A stretch of DNA of 64,000 bases from Pseudomonas serbica (GCF_028823535.1 NZ_JAQIYM010000017.1:1-64000), one strand, 5' to 3'. Shown: positions 1-10,276, numbered from the stretch's first letter. The notes: generated by a model from the letters alone, not told the origin. Numbers and translations: made by a program.

Positions 1-1
1 T

Positions 2-3000
2 CAGGGCAAGACCACGACGACCGACTATGTGTACAACCTGGCCAGTCATGCCCGTACCGGTGAAGTCGTGCTGCAAACCGTCAGCACCCTGATCGGGTTT
101 GATGACACTTCGCAGCTGCCGGAGCAGCCCGGTATCCCGAAAAAATCGGTGCGTAACGTCATCACTCGGCAACACGCTCTACACAGTGGCCTGACGTTAC
201 GTGATCAGGACGACAACCAGCTGGTGATTGACTACGAGTATGACCGGCTAGGTCGGGTCATCCGGGAAATCGCCGCGCCAGCCACCGCCTATGAGGCCAT
301 TCGTACCTTTACCTATCGGATCCAGCCAGGCCAACAGGCCGAGCAGTCCGTGACGGACGTCAAAGGTGTGCAAATACGCACCCTGGTTGACGGGCTCAAC
401 CGCGTCGTGCACGAAGAACTGATCAACAGTGATCCGACTGACCCGGAGCGGGTTATCCGTACCTACAGCGCCCGGTACAACGCTCGCGGGCAGTTGGTCC
501 AGGACACAGTGTATGACTGGTGGGCGCTCGACGGTGTGATGGACGAACGGGCCATGACCACCCGTTATCGCTACGACGACTGGGGTCAGACATCACGTGT
601 GACAGGGCCGGACGGTGTGGTGACTGTCACCGAGAACGACCCGATCAAACTTGAGCAGCGCAGTTGGCGGGAAAGCTCCACGGGCGAACCCCGTATCAGT
701 GAGCGCAATCTGACCACGCTTAATCTGTTTGAAAAGCCGGTGAAGATCCAACAACTCGACGCCCGGCAAAACGTTGTCGCCGAGCGTGAGTATTTTTATA
801 ACGGCCTGGGAAATTGCGTTATGCAGTTTGACGAAGTCGGCGAACAAACATTGTTTGAGTACGATGCGTGGTCGAGGCTGCTGACCACTACGCTCCCCGA
901 CGGAACACTGGTCAATCAACGCTATGCCCAACACAGTCCCGCCTCGCTGCCCGTAGACCTGCAGGTAACGCCCAACAATTCATCCGAAAAACCATTCCTG
1001 GCAGGCCAGCAACAGTTTGATGGCCTCAGTCGACTCGAAGCGCTTCACGTTGGCTACCGTACATTGCGCTACGAATATAAGGAGGGGCTATCACAGCCGA
1101 GTCGACACCTGACCGCCAAGGGCAAGGAGATACACTACGAATACCAGTTGGGTCTGACCGGCCGGCCGGTGGGGATCGTCGACGAGAATGAGCAGGTCAA
1201 CTTCACCTACGACGTACACAGCGCACAACTGCTCCAGTCGCAGAACACACAGGGCCGGTACGAATTCGACTATGACAAAAGCGGCCGTCTGCTGGGTGAG
1301 CGCTGGATCGAGGCCGGCCAGAGTTGGGAAACCCGTTATACCAGCACCCCCAGCGGACGCCCCTTGAGCCGTGATGATATGAACGGTCTGAACACGACCT
1401 ATGGGTATAACGAATTTGGCCAGGTTGAGTCGATTCAACAGGGGCAATTGCGCGGGCAGTTCAGCTACAACAACCTGGGGCAGCTGCAGTCCCTCTACAA
1501 TCAGGACCTGAGCGCGGACACCTCCGTACGGACAGAACGGGAGTATGACGAACACGGCCGTGAAACCCTGCGCACCCTCACGCCGTCGGGGCATCCGACA
1601 CAAACCTTGCGTCTGACCTACTGCCTCGACAGCAAGCTGGCGACCCGGCAGTTGCGCGAGGACGGTCGTTTGTTGCTGCAAGAATCCTACACTTACGATT
1701 CCCGTGGACGGCTTCAACAATACAACTGTTCAGGCGATTCGTTACCCCGAGATCGCTATGGCAATGAAATCACCAAGCAGTTGTTTGCCTTCGATGCACT
1801 GGACAACGTCACTCACGCCTGGACTGATTTCAAGGACGGCAGTTCGGATGAAATGAGCTGTGAGTTTGCAGAGTCGGACCCCTGCCAACTGGTGAAAGTC
1901 ACCCATTCTCACCTCGACTACCTAAAAGAGTTCCCTTGGGGTATCGAGTTGAGTTACGACGAAGATGGTCACCTGGAGCGCGATGAACGAGGGCACACCC
2001 TCAACTATGACGTTCAAGGCCGCTTGCTTGGTGTGACCACCATGAGCGGCGACCCGATCAGCCGTTATCGCTATGACGGTCACAATCAGTTGTTGGGGGT
2101 TAAACACGGCTTCGGTAGCGAGACCTTGCGTTTTTATCAGGACGATCGCGTGAGCAGCACCCGGCAAGGCGATACCCGCATCAATTATTTTTACGGCAAC
2201 GAGCAACTCATGGGGCAGCAGACGGTGGGCGACGACGCTCAGACACTGCTGTTTCTGACCGACAGCAAAAACAGTGTCGTGGGTGAAAGCCAGGAGCAGG
2301 CACTGCGAATGGCGGTGTACAACGCCTATGGCGAACGCTACAGCGCAAAGCCCATGCAGAGCCCGCTCGGTTTCAATGGCGAGCCACGCGACGAAATCAA
2401 TGACTGGTACTTGCTGGGTAAGGGCTACCGGGCCTACAACCCTCACCTGCGGCGCTTTCACAGCCCTGACTCGTTCAGCCCTTTCGGCGCGGGCGGGGTC
2501 AATCCGTATGTGTATTGCCTGAGTGATCCCATCAACTATGTCGACCCCACCGGGCACGAGGCGTTGTGGCAGTACAGCTATCTGCCGAGGAAACGCGACG
2601 CGGGGGCGATGGCCTGGATCGGTATCGGCATCGGACTGGTGTTTACCGTCGCCTCGGCCGGCACCCTGGCACCGGCGGCCGCTGCGATTGCAGCCGGTGC
2701 GAGCGCTGCGGCCGTGGCCTCGGGACTATTAACCATCTCTTCGTTTATTGCCAGCTCTATCAGCGTGGGGACCGGGGTCGCAGCGATTGTGACGGGGGAT
2801 GAAACGCTGGGGAAGGTCAGTGCGTTTTCTGGCTTCACGGCGGCGGGCACGGGGGCGACATCGTCTGTGGTTGGGCGGTTTGCAGCGAAGGGTCTCAAGG
2901 CTGGAGCCTCAACAAATGTGGGTAAACTTGACAGTGGATCTGCAATGAAAATGTCAAGGGCTAACTTAGCCAAAAAAACCTCTGCCGTTAATCCTGGAAA

Positions 3001-3289
3001 ATCGACCTTCGCTGATGATCTTGTCAGTGGAGCGCCGATCAGTATTCCAAGACCCGTTGGAGGACGAGAACCTAATTGGGTGACAGACATTCTAAGCGAT
3101 AAATTCCGAAACTACCTGGACCCGACGGCTCCCCGAGCAACTGAACCAGCCTGGGTCAGGTTAAGCGCTGACGCCATCAAAAATAATCAAATCCCGAGAG
3201 CGAGGACAGGCAGAAATTATATAAATACAGTTACAACAAGTAATCCATCTGACAACCCACGAGACCTGGCACTGGCCGAACTATATTAA
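2..3289 (+). CDS. RHS repeat / TccC-like protein, 5' end outside window
   Basis: The reading frame is open to the window edge, so the N-terminus is missing; the first in-frame start (GTG at 29) is not convincing as a true start. The protein is full of YD-type repeats (motifs such as YDERGRLL, YEYDRLGRV, FEYDAWSRL) and ends its RHS core with the signature NPYVYCLSDPINYVDPTGH near 2500-2556. In this family the core forms a cocoon that encloses a variable C-terminal effector. After the core comes a hydrophobic Gly/Ala-rich segment (about 2610-2800), then a roughly 130-residue tip from about 2900 with a clearly more AT-rich composition. I do not recognise the tip's toxin fold. No small immunity-type gene follows before the fimbrial operon, which fits a TccC-like insecticidal component better than a contact-dependent antibacterial toxin. 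Confidence 0.85.
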   Translation, partial: QGKTTTTDYVYNLASHARTGEVVLQTVSTLIGFDDTSQLPEQPGIPKKSVRNVITRQHALHSGLTLRDQDDNQLVIDYEYDRLGRVIREIAAPATAYEAIRTFTYRIQPGQQAEQSVTDVKGVQIRTLVDGLNRVVHEELINSDPTDPERVIRTYSARYNARGQLVQDTVYDWWALDGVMDERAMTTRYRYDDWGQTSRVTGPDGVVTVTENDPIKLEQRSWRESSTGEPRISERNLTTLNLFEKPVKIQQLDARQNVVAEREYFYNGLGNCVMQFDEVGEQTLFEYDAWSRLLTTTLPDGTLVNQRYAQHSPASLPVDLQVTPNNSSEKPFLAGQQQFDGLSRLEALHVGYRTLRYEYKEGLSQPSRHLTAKGKEIHYEYQLGLTGRPVGIVDENEQVNFTYDVHSAQLLQSQNTQGRYEFDYDKSGRLLGERWIEAGQSWETRYTSTPSGRPLSRDDMNGLNTTYGYNEFGQVESIQQGQLRGQFSYNNLGQLQSLYNQDLSADTSVRTEREYDEHGRETLRTLTPSGHPTQTLRLTYCLDSKLATRQLREDGRLLLQESYTYDSRGRLQQYNCSGDSLPRDRYGNEITKQLFAFDALDNVTHAWTDFKDGSSDEMSCEFAESDPCQLVKVTHSHLDYLKEFPWGIELSYDEDGHLERDERGHTLNYDVQGRLLGVTTMSGDPISRYRYDGHNQLLGVKHGFGSETLRFYQDDRVSSTRQGDTRINYFYGNEQLMGQQTVGDDAQTLLFLTDSKNSVVGESQEQALRMAVYNAYGERYSAKPMQSPLGFNGEPRDEINDWYLLGKGYRAYNPHLRRFHSPDSFSPFGAGGVNPYVYCLSDPINYVDPTGHEALWQYSYLPRKRDAGAMAWIGIGIGLVFTVASAGTLAPAAAAIAAGASAAAVASGLLTISSFIASSISVGTGVAAIVTGDETLGKVSAFSGFTAAGTGATSSVVGRFAAKGLKAGASTNVGKLDSGSAMKMSRANLAKKTSAVNPGKSTFADDLVSGAPISIPRPVGGREPNWVTDILSDKFRNYLDPTAPRATEPAWVRLSADAIKNNQIPRARTGRNYINTVTTSNPSDNPRDLALAELY

Positions 3290-3298
3290 TCATTCCGG

Positions 3299-3329
3299 GC
3301 TCCACCACTCCCATAAATCGTGGTGGAGC
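3299..3329. terminator. strong hairpin after the RHS gene
   Basis: A perfect 10-bp inverted repeat (GCTCCACCAC and GTGGTGGAGC) with an 11-nt loop lies 10 bp after the RHS stop codon. There is no T-run, so it may be a weak terminator or an mRNA-stabilising hairpin. Confidence 0.5.
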
Positions 3330-3515
3330 TCGAAAGCAGGATGATTCGAGTTATTGCAAACATCCACTCAATATCCTCCCTATTTAGCTACTTGCCTTCT
3401 CCATCATCTTCATCCCGCGCCAAAAATTGAGAGTTCTCTCATACCCCCCCTCCGTACCACACCTCCATAATCCCTTCTGAAACAGAGCAACATTCTCATT
3501 CAAAGGAACCGCAAC

Positions 3516-4082
3516 ATGAAGAAATTATTATTAGCCTTACCACTCGGCCTGGCACTCACTGTGGTCAGTCAAGCGTCATTCGCCTTTACCGGGACCATCA
3601 ACTTCCAGGGCCGGATCGACAGCGTCACCTGCCCCATCGAAGTGATTGACCCGGTCACCGGTGCACCTGGCGGCCCAATCCTCATTGGCTACAACTACAC
3701 CAAAGACTTCCCCACCGTGGGCAGCGAAAGCGTCGGTAAAACGTTCCAGCTGAAACTGACCCCGGGCGGCGGCTGCACCGTACCACCGGGTAGCACGGCT
3801 GCGACGGTCACCTTCAGTTCGGTACACGGCGGCGTCGGACCGGGTAACGAGCTATACGGACTCAAACCACTGACGGGCGTTGCCGAGGGCATTGCTGTAG
3901 CGATCAAGGATAATATGGGCGCTCTGATCCCCAATGGCGCCGCTTCGAAGCAATACCCGATTTCCATCACTGACCCAAGCACAATGGCCTTTCACGTCGT
4001 TTACAAGTCGTACTTGCCAGCGGCCAATATAGCCGCAGGCCCTGCCGAAGCCGACGTCAACTTCACCGTCAACATTATTTAA
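3516..4082 (+). CDS. type 1-like fimbrial major subunit (pilin)
   Basis: A 188-residue secreted pilin. It starts with a typical signal peptide (MKKLLLALPLGLALT, cleavage probably after SFA near residue 23), followed by FTGTINFQGRI, the usual N-terminal donor-strand region of chaperone-usher pilins. Two cysteines (TCPIEV and GGGCTV) probably form the conserved pilin disulphide, and the protein ends in a beta strand (ADVNFTVNII) expected to contact the chaperone. A ribosome site (AAAGGAACC) precedes the ATG. It is the first gene of the operon pilin, chaperone, usher, adhesin, and is therefore probably the main shaft subunit. The adhesive target cannot be read from the sequence. Confidence 0.9.
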   Translation: MKKLLLALPLGLALTVVSQASFAFTGTINFQGRIDSVTCPIEVIDPVTGAPGGPILIGYNYTKDFPTVGSESVGKTFQLKLTPGGGCTVPPGSTAATVTFSSVHGGVGPGNELYGLKPLTGVAEGIAVAIKDNMGALIPNGAASKQYPISITDPSTMAFHVVYKSYLPAANIAAGPAEADVNFTVNII

Positions 4083-4187
4083 CTCTCGCACGCGTTCGGT
4101 AACCACCAGGAAGTTCTCCGCTTCCTGGTCTTCCACGACCCCAATGGCCACAAGGTCAGTCGGGAACGTTGTTCAAGGAACCTATAC

Positions 4188-4943
4188 ATGCCAGGTATAT
4201 TTCAACGGCACTTGCGCGCCAGAGCAGCCCGTACTGCCTGTGCGTTATTCATCCTGCAATTCATTTACTTACCCGCGAGCGAGGCTGCGCTAACGCTCAG
4301 TGGCACACGTATTGTCTTTGACGGCGACAAACGCAATGTTTCATTGACCGTCAGCAATCCCAGCGACCGTGTGTTTGCAGTACAAACCTGGATTAACACC
4401 GACGCTGACGATCAAACAACAGCTGTTCCGTTCATTGCGACGCCCGCATTGTTTCGACTTAATGCAGGAAAAGAGCAACAAGTTCAGATCAATGGCCTGC
4501 CCAATAATTTGCCGCGCGATCGTGAGTCACTGTTCTATTTCAACACCCAGGAAATACCTCAGGTCAATACAAATACTGGCAACCAGCTCAACTTTGCCTT
4601 GCGCACCCGAATCAAGTTTTTTTACCGCCCACAGGAACTGAAGGACAACCCGATTGACCGGCTGAAAGACCTCAGCTGGTCAATAAAAAAGATAGATAAC
4701 CAAGACCATCTGATCGTGACCAATCCGGGTCCGTTCCATGTGTCATTCATTCGTATCGAAGTCATCGACAGCCGTCAGACCGTCGCGCTGGATAACACGG
4801 CCATGCTCTCGCCACTGTCCAGTCAGCACTATGACCTTCGCGGTATCAAACCCGGACAGGGACTGAACGTGGTGTTTTCAGCGATCACTGACTACGGCGG
4901 CTTTACCCAGCCTGTTACTCAACCCATCAGCCTTGGCTTTTGA
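4188..4943 (+). CDS. periplasmic pilus assembly chaperone (PapD/FimC family)
   Basis: A 251-residue protein with an N-terminal secretion signal ending near ASEA, followed by LTLSGTRIVFDGDKRNVSLTVSN, the first strand of the PapD-like immunoglobulin fold. The usual chaperone features follow: an FxLNAGKEQQVQI edge, an ESLFYFNTQEIP segment (the G1/F1 signature) and RTRIKFFYRP, where basic residues anchor the pilin C-terminus. Such chaperones give a strand to folding pilins in the periplasm and deliver them to the usher. It lies 105 bp after the pilin and directly before the usher. AAGGA precedes the ATG. Confidence 0.92.
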   Translation: MPGIFQRHLRARAARTACALFILQFIYLPASEAALTLSGTRIVFDGDKRNVSLTVSNPSDRVFAVQTWINTDADDQTTAVPFIATPALFRLNAGKEQQVQINGLPNNLPRDRESLFYFNTQEIPQVNTNTGNQLNFALRTRIKFFYRPQELKDNPIDRLKDLSWSIKKIDNQDHLIVTNPGPFHVSFIRIEVIDSRQTVALDNTAMLSPLSSQHYDLRGIKPGQGLNVVFSAITDYGGFTQPVTQPISLGF

Positions 4944-4956
4944 GTGTTTGGCACCC

Positions 4957-7500
4957 ATGCTTTTTGCCCGGAACATGACCATGTTTTTTCTGACCAGGCG
5001 GTTTAGTCCATGCTACCGGCCGCACCTCTTTCAACTCTTTATCATCAGCAGCGGCAGTGGCCTGTTATTGCAAACTGACTCGGTACAGGCCAGTGAAGCC
5101 ATCGATTTCCAATCCACCTTCATGCGACAGCTCGACAGCCACCCCAGCGATGCGGGTGCCCTGGCGCTGAATGCGCTCGCTGACGGTGCCGATTTTGGAC
5201 CGGGTCGTTATCTGGTACGCATTCATGTCAATCAGCGTTATTTCGATCAGCGCGAAATCGACTTCGTGGCGACTCCCGACAACGCAGAACTATCCCCCTG
5301 CCTGTCATATCGCCTGCTCGAGGACATGGGGGTCAAGCTCGACAGCCTTCCCGAGCAGAAAGCCACGCCTTCCATGTGTATCGATATAGGCCCGCTCATT
5401 CCCGGGGCCACCGCCGATTTCGAGACCAGCCGATTGCTGTTGTCGATATCCATTCCGCAGATTGCGATGCGTCGAGATGCGCTCAACCAAGTCGACCCGC
5501 AGCTTTGGGATTACGGCATCAATGCGGCGTTCATCAGCTATCAGGCCTCCGCCCAACAAGGGCATAACGCAAACACCGGGCATTCCAGCAGCCAGGACCT
5601 GTACCTCAACAGCGGCCTTAATCTGGGGGCTTGGCGTTTGCGCAGCAATAACGCGTTTCGCCACGACAACCAAGGCCAACGCGAATGGACTCGGGCGTAC
5701 ACCTATGCCCAGCGAGACGTGCCCGGCACCCACTCGCAACTGACTGTCGGTGAAACCATCACCCCGGGCGACGTCTTCCGCAGCTTACCCATCAAAGGTG
5801 TGCAAGTGGCCTCGGACATGGAGATGCTGCCCGATACGTTACAGAGCTATGCGCCGATCATACGCGGCGTGGCACAGACACGGGCCAGGCTGGAAGTCCG
5901 CCAGAATGGCTATCCGATCTACTCGACCTATGTCAGTGCAGGCCCCTATGAAATCGACGACCTCAGCATCGGTGGCGGCAGCGGCGAACTGGACGTCATC
6001 CTGACCGAGGCCGACGGACAGGTCAGGCGATTCACGCAATCCTATTCGACACTCAGTAACTTGCTGCGCGAAGGCGTCTGGCGTTATAGCACCGGCGTGG
6101 GCCGGTACAATCCCCCTGATGCGTCCCTGGAGGACCCATTACTCTGGCACGGGACGCTGGCGCTGGGTGTGAGCGCAGACTCGACACTGTACGGCGGTCT
6201 GCTGGCCAGCGATTTTTACCGGGCAGGCTCATTGGGAGTCGCCCGGGATATCGGCAGGTTTGGGGCGCTGTCGTTTGATGTGACGCAATCGCGCGCCGAC
6301 ACCGATGCCAACCAGAACGATTCGAACGTCCAAGGCATGAGCTATGCCCTGAAGTACGGAAAGACCTTCGAAACACGTACCAACCTGCGCTTTGCCGGCT
6401 ATCGCTATTCAACGCAAGGTTACCGTGATTTCGACGAGGTGCTGCGAGAGCGAAGTCACGATTCACGCTTTCATGGAAGCCGGCGCAGTCGCCTGGAAGC
6501 GGCCGTCTATCAGAACGTCGGGAGCTCGAGTTCCGTGAGCCTGACGCTGTCTCATGAAGACTTCTGGCGCACCGACTATCAGCAACGTCAGTTCCAGTTC
6601 CAGTTCAATACACAACATAAAAACGTCAGCTACAACCTGTACGCCTCGCAATCGCTGAAAGACTCCGGTGTTAATGATCGGCAGATCAGTTTTGGCCTGT
6701 CTCTGCCGCTGAACTTTGGACGGTCGGCGACCGCGACCTTCGATGTCAGAGAAAGCCAAGGGCAGTTCAGTCAACGCGCAAGCGTTTCCGGCAGTGCCGA
6801 CCAATACCGCATGAACTACCGTGCATCAATCGCCAATAACACCAGCAACCAGCAAACCGCAGATTTTTCGGTGGGCTACCAGACGCCTGCTGCTACCGTC
6901 GGTGCCGGCATCACCCAAGGGACGCAGTACAACAGCTCGTCTTTGAATGTCAGCGGAGCACTGTTGTTGCATGAAGGTGGCCTGGAGACGGGCCCCTATC
7001 TGGGTGAAACCACAGGCCTGATTCACGTTCCGGGCATCGAGAATGTCGGGGTTCTTAACGCGACGGCCGCTAAAACCAATGAGCGTGGCTACGCCATGAT
7101 TCCGTATTTGCGGCCTTATCGTATCAACCGGGTAACGCTCGACAGCAGCCAGCTTGATCCCAACGTTGAAATCGAGAACGGCATCGCCCATGTCGTGCCG
7201 CGCCGAGGTGCGGTGGTGAGGGCCGACTTTATCGCACACCGGGTACAACGACTGATCATTACCACTCGCGACAGACGAGGCGCCCCCCTGCCGTTCGGTG
7301 CGCAGGTCACTGACGCCCAAGGTCAACCACTCGGGATAGTCGGGCAGGCGGGCCAATTCATGCTGGGAACAACCAATGGCGTTCAAACACTGCAGGTGCG
7401 GTGGGGTGAAAAATCAACCGAGCAATGCCAGCTGCACCTGAATACGGACAGTCTGCCTGAAGAGCAAGGCTACCGAATGCAGGAATTGCCTTGCGTCTGA
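4957..7500 (+). CDS. fimbrial outer-membrane usher (FimD/PapC family)
   Basis: A protein of about 848 residues matching the full length of fimbrial ushers. An N-terminal region with a signal-like hydrophobic stretch (LFQLFIISSGSGLLLQT) is followed by the usher N-domain (FQSTFMRQLD...), a 24-strand pore region, a plug domain around the SAPGPYEIDDLSIGGGSGELDVIL-type segment (here SAGPYEIDDLSI), and C-terminal plug-like domains (GAPLPFGAQVTDAQGQPLGIVGQAGQ). A TTG codon 24 bp upstream overlaps the chaperone end. ATGs at 4957, 4975 and 4981 are all possible, and 4981 has the best spaced GGAA, so the exact start is uncertain. It secretes and orders the pilins of this operon. Confidence 0.92.
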   Translation: MLFARNMTMFFLTRRFSPCYRPHLFQLFIISSGSGLLLQTDSVQASEAIDFQSTFMRQLDSHPSDAGALALNALADGADFGPGRYLVRIHVNQRYFDQREIDFVATPDNAELSPCLSYRLLEDMGVKLDSLPEQKATPSMCIDIGPLIPGATADFETSRLLLSISIPQIAMRRDALNQVDPQLWDYGINAAFISYQASAQQGHNANTGHSSSQDLYLNSGLNLGAWRLRSNNAFRHDNQGQREWTRAYTYAQRDVPGTHSQLTVGETITPGDVFRSLPIKGVQVASDMEMLPDTLQSYAPIIRGVAQTRARLEVRQNGYPIYSTYVSAGPYEIDDLSIGGGSGELDVILTEADGQVRRFTQSYSTLSNLLREGVWRYSTGVGRYNPPDASLEDPLLWHGTLALGVSADSTLYGGLLASDFYRAGSLGVARDIGRFGALSFDVTQSRADTDANQNDSNVQGMSYALKYGKTFETRTNLRFAGYRYSTQGYRDFDEVLRERSHDSRFHGSRRSRLEAAVYQNVGSSSSVSLTLSHEDFWRTDYQQRQFQFQFNTQHKNVSYNLYASQSLKDSGVNDRQISFGLSLPLNFGRSATATFDVRESQGQFSQRASVSGSADQYRMNYRASIANNTSNQQTADFSVGYQTPAATVGAGITQGTQYNSSSLNVSGALLLHEGGLETGPYLGETTGLIHVPGIENVGVLNATAAKTNERGYAMIPYLRPYRINRVTLDSSQLDPNVEIENGIAHVVPRRGAVVRADFIAHRVQRLIITTRDRRGAPLPFGAQVTDAQGQPLGIVGQAGQFMLGTTNGVQTLQVRWGEKSTEQCQLHLNTDSLPEEQGYRMQELPCV

Positions 7501-7570
7501 TTGAGACAAGGCGACTTATTCAAAGCCGGTGCTCTGTAACGCTATCGGCCCGTGTACCTCAGGGTGAATT

Positions 7571-8653
7571 ATGATTTCGAGTAAACACATGTTCGTTGGC
7601 TTGGCCATGGTGGTGGCCAGTCCTCTTATTCCGTTGAGCTTCGCCCACGCTAATACCTGTGAATGGAAAGACAGCAACCCCGGCCCTATTCCTTACAACA
7701 TCAACATAGGTACTCACTATGTACCCAGGGATGTCCCACGCAGCACGCCCATTGGCCCGGTGGATAGACGCCATGTGCAAAACGGAGGTGGACTGGCGAT
7801 TGACTGCCTCACTGTAGGCCCCCGAATCGACTTCAAGGCACGCAATCATGAGCCCATAGTGCCCGGGAACTTTGTAATAAACGGCGAAGACTCGACCGGG
7901 AAAATTATCAAGACCAATATCGACGGGGTCGGGGTGAGGGTCAAACTGGGCGAACCCTACACGACTGGCTGGACACCTGTGGGCGCCAGTGTAGCGGTGC
8001 CATACGATGCTTTCATCGAAAGGTACATGCCAAACGTGCTTTCTCATTCGCTGTTGATGCCCAATATCACACTGGTAAAAACCGGGGACATTGACCCCGG
8101 CGAGCATATATTGAATGTTTCCAATCTGCTCAGCGGAGAGTTTACGGGTGTCGGTACCGCCTTCTATCTGTCCTTGACCGGCAAGGTCATCCAGGCGGAA
8201 TGCACGGTATCGACCAACCCGGTCAGCGCCGACCCGGTGGATCTTGGAGCGTGGAATCTCTCGGACTTCACCGCTATCGGACACACCACGGATGCACAGC
8301 CATTCAGTATTACCCTTAACTCATGCGTGACGGATGCTCGATTGCCCGCGCAAACCGTTACGTACGCCCATATCCGTCTGGACCCTACCGCCGGCTCTAC
8401 CCTTTACGACGCCTCTGCAGGTCAGTTCACCCTGGGCACAGGCTCGACAGCCAAGGGCGTCGTTCTTCAAATACTGCATGACGACGAGACCGCGATAACG
8501 CTAGCCAGTGAAGTGAAACTCAAGCCCATCAATCCTGGGACTACGACCTTGCTTTTCAAGGCCCGTCTTTACCAAACAGCGCCTCCAGCATCAGGCCAGT
8601 TGGAACCCGGCCTGGTCAAAGGCTCGCTGAATTTCACCATCACTTATCTATGA
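7571..8653 (+). CDS. two-domain fimbrial tip adhesin
   Basis: A 360-residue secreted protein (signal peptide ending near SFAHA, residues 1-27). About 200 N-terminal residues with no recognised family (starting NTCEWKDSNPGPIPYNINIG) are followed by a C-terminal pilin domain from about residue 205 (KVIQAECTVSTNPVSADPVDLG...) with two cysteines (AECTV and NSCVTD) and a terminal strand (GSLNFTITYL). This lectin-plus-pilin layout, and its place as last gene of the operon, is that of FimH/PapG-type tip adhesins. It begins 70 bp after the usher and converges with the next minus-strand gene. Ligand unknown. Confidence 0.85.
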   Translation: MISSKHMFVGLAMVVASPLIPLSFAHANTCEWKDSNPGPIPYNINIGTHYVPRDVPRSTPIGPVDRRHVQNGGGLAIDCLTVGPRIDFKARNHEPIVPGNFVINGEDSTGKIIKTNIDGVGVRVKLGEPYTTGWTPVGASVAVPYDAFIERYMPNVLSHSLLMPNITLVKTGDIDPGEHILNVSNLLSGEFTGVGTAFYLSLTGKVIQAECTVSTNPVSADPVDLGAWNLSDFTAIGHTTDAQPFSITLNSCVTDARLPAQTVTYAHIRLDPTAGSTLYDASAGQFTLGTGSTAKGVVLQILHDDETAITLASEVKLKPINPGTTTLLFKARLYQTAPPASGQLEPGLVKGSLNFTITYL

Positions 8654-8667
8654 GCCCGTCGTGTTCA

Positions 8668-10143
8668 TCATCCGAGCAGTTGCATGTCTTGAGTGGGGAA
8701 AAGGAGATAGGAATCTCCCCCATCAAAGCTGACACTGACATGCACGGCAAAGATGCTGTTAATTCTCACCCCCTGCAGGAAAGTCTTTGGCAACATCGCT
8801 CTATTGACGCCCGTCACCACGGGATAAGCGCTGCGAATGTACTCCTCACGGCTGTTGGAGTCGGTCAACCAGATGTTAATCAGTTGCGTCTGCGCCTGAT
8901 AAACCCAAGGCTGCAACACCAGGGGCGTACCGTCATCCGGAACGCTAGCGAGCTTGAGTTTGAGTGGGGTGCCTCGTGCGGCCAGAGGGCAATCGATAGG
9001 CGGATTAAAGTCTTGCACGGCGATAGGTTTGACCGTCAGTTTTAAAGGATCCGATGGTTCAGGTCTGGACCCGGCGGTATCCACGGTATAAATGATTTCA
9101 ACGATACGGCCCGCACCTATATTGGGGGGAATAGCCTTGGCCGGTATTAAAAACTCCGACTTGTTCGACGGGTTTGGCAGCAAGGCATGATGAGACCCCT
9201 CCTCACCGTTCCCCTTCCAGAATACCTCCCGCTTGAATTCTTTATCCTCGTCCTCCTGCTTGGGAATGACGACGGTCACGCCTGAAACGCCATACAACCT
9301 TGGATCAAGCACACCTGTGCCTGGGCCATTTTGTGCTTCCTTTACGGTGGGGTGCTTGCGCAACGGGGGCGGTTGAATGTTGACCTGCAATCGTACATTC
9401 GCCGATGGGAGCGATTCGTTACCGGCCCGATCACGCACCCGATAAGTGGCATAGCGCGGACCATTACCGCGATCGCGGAGCATCTGCCCGCTGAAGGTCA
9501 GCATCAAGGGGTTACCGATGTCGGATAACTCCAGGGTCAAGGTGTCCACCTCGTTCACGCTGTCGGGGAACTCTTCCCAATACCACGTGATGACATCTCC
9601 GACTTTTGGTTCAGAGTAGACGGGAAGTCTTGCCAGCACTCGATCCTGGTTTTCCGGCCTGGCGAGATAAAAGGCGTCAATTTCTTTTGGCGGGGGGCTG
9701 ACCTCAGGAGGGAAAATCAATTGGCTGTCAGCGTTGAGCAACGTCGCTTGTTTATCGATGGTGACCGTGTACGGAAATGATCGAGCCGCAACGCCAAGAT
9801 AGTTGGTCATGATGAAACTGATTGTGTGCTTGCCCTGAGGCAAATTATCCGCACTGATCTCGACGAAGTAATCACCCGGGTCCATGGGTACGTTCCATTT
9901 CCCGAAGCCGATTTCGTTCTTTTCGTCATCATCCAGAAAAACACTGACACTCTCGACACCTGGCTTCGGTTCCACTTCGTACCAGGGTTTGAATTCGACT
10001 CTCAGCGGCTTGTTCGGGTCGGCCCAGGCCGAACGATGTAACAGGTTGATTTCACCCCCCGGTATATCGGGCAATGGCGCCGGCTTTGTCCAGGGTGCGG
10101 TCATTGAGGGGTCGAGCTGATTAATGGACCTCGTTGCTGACAT
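8668..10143 (-). CDS. Ig-like repeat protein, paralogous in style to the 12.6-14.6 kb gene
   Basis: A 491-residue protein of unknown function. The start at 10143 (MSATRSINQLDPS) is chosen because GGAGAA lies 8 nt upstream; a longer version from 10203 lacks such a site. No signal peptide is visible. The sequence is a chain of beta-rich, Ig-like modules with recurring phrases (DYFVEISADNLPQGKHTISF, TNYLGVAARSFPYTVTIDK, GNESLPSANVRLQV). The NYLGV...IDK module recurs in the 12649-14622 protein (NYLGVTDYSG...VPIHIDK), so the two genes flanking the autotransporter are probably related. It is the last gene of a minus-strand set with the autotransporter, 133 bp downstream of it. Surface or secreted location is inferred only. 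Confidence 0.75.
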   Translation of the reverse strand: MSATRSINQLDPSMTAPWTKPAPLPDIPGGEINLLHRSAWADPNKPLRVEFKPWYEVEPKPGVESVSVFLDDDEKNEIGFGKWNVPMDPGDYFVEISADNLPQGKHTISFIMTNYLGVAARSFPYTVTIDKQATLLNADSQLIFPPEVSPPPKEIDAFYLARPENQDRVLARLPVYSEPKVGDVITWYWEEFPDSVNEVDTLTLELSDIGNPLMLTFSGQMLRDRGNGPRYATYRVRDRAGNESLPSANVRLQVNIQPPPLRKHPTVKEAQNGPGTGVLDPRLYGVSGVTVVIPKQEDEDKEFKREVFWKGNGEEGSHHALLPNPSNKSEFLIPAKAIPPNIGAGRIVEIIYTVDTAGSRPEPSDPLKLTVKPIAVQDFNPPIDCPLAARGTPLKLKLASVPDDGTPLVLQPWVYQAQTQLINIWLTDSNSREEYIRSAYPVVTGVNRAMLPKTFLQGVRINSIFAVHVSVSFDGGDSYLLFPTQDMQLLG

Positions 10144-10276
10144 TTCATGTTCTCCGTCACTGAAAATCGGACACGCAGAGGCAATAGCCCGCGTGCCGGC
10201 CAATCCTGATGAACATTCAAAGCTGCGCGATGAAGTGCGCCAAGACCAAGCCAGGCGCCACTTGCTTCAAGTACAA

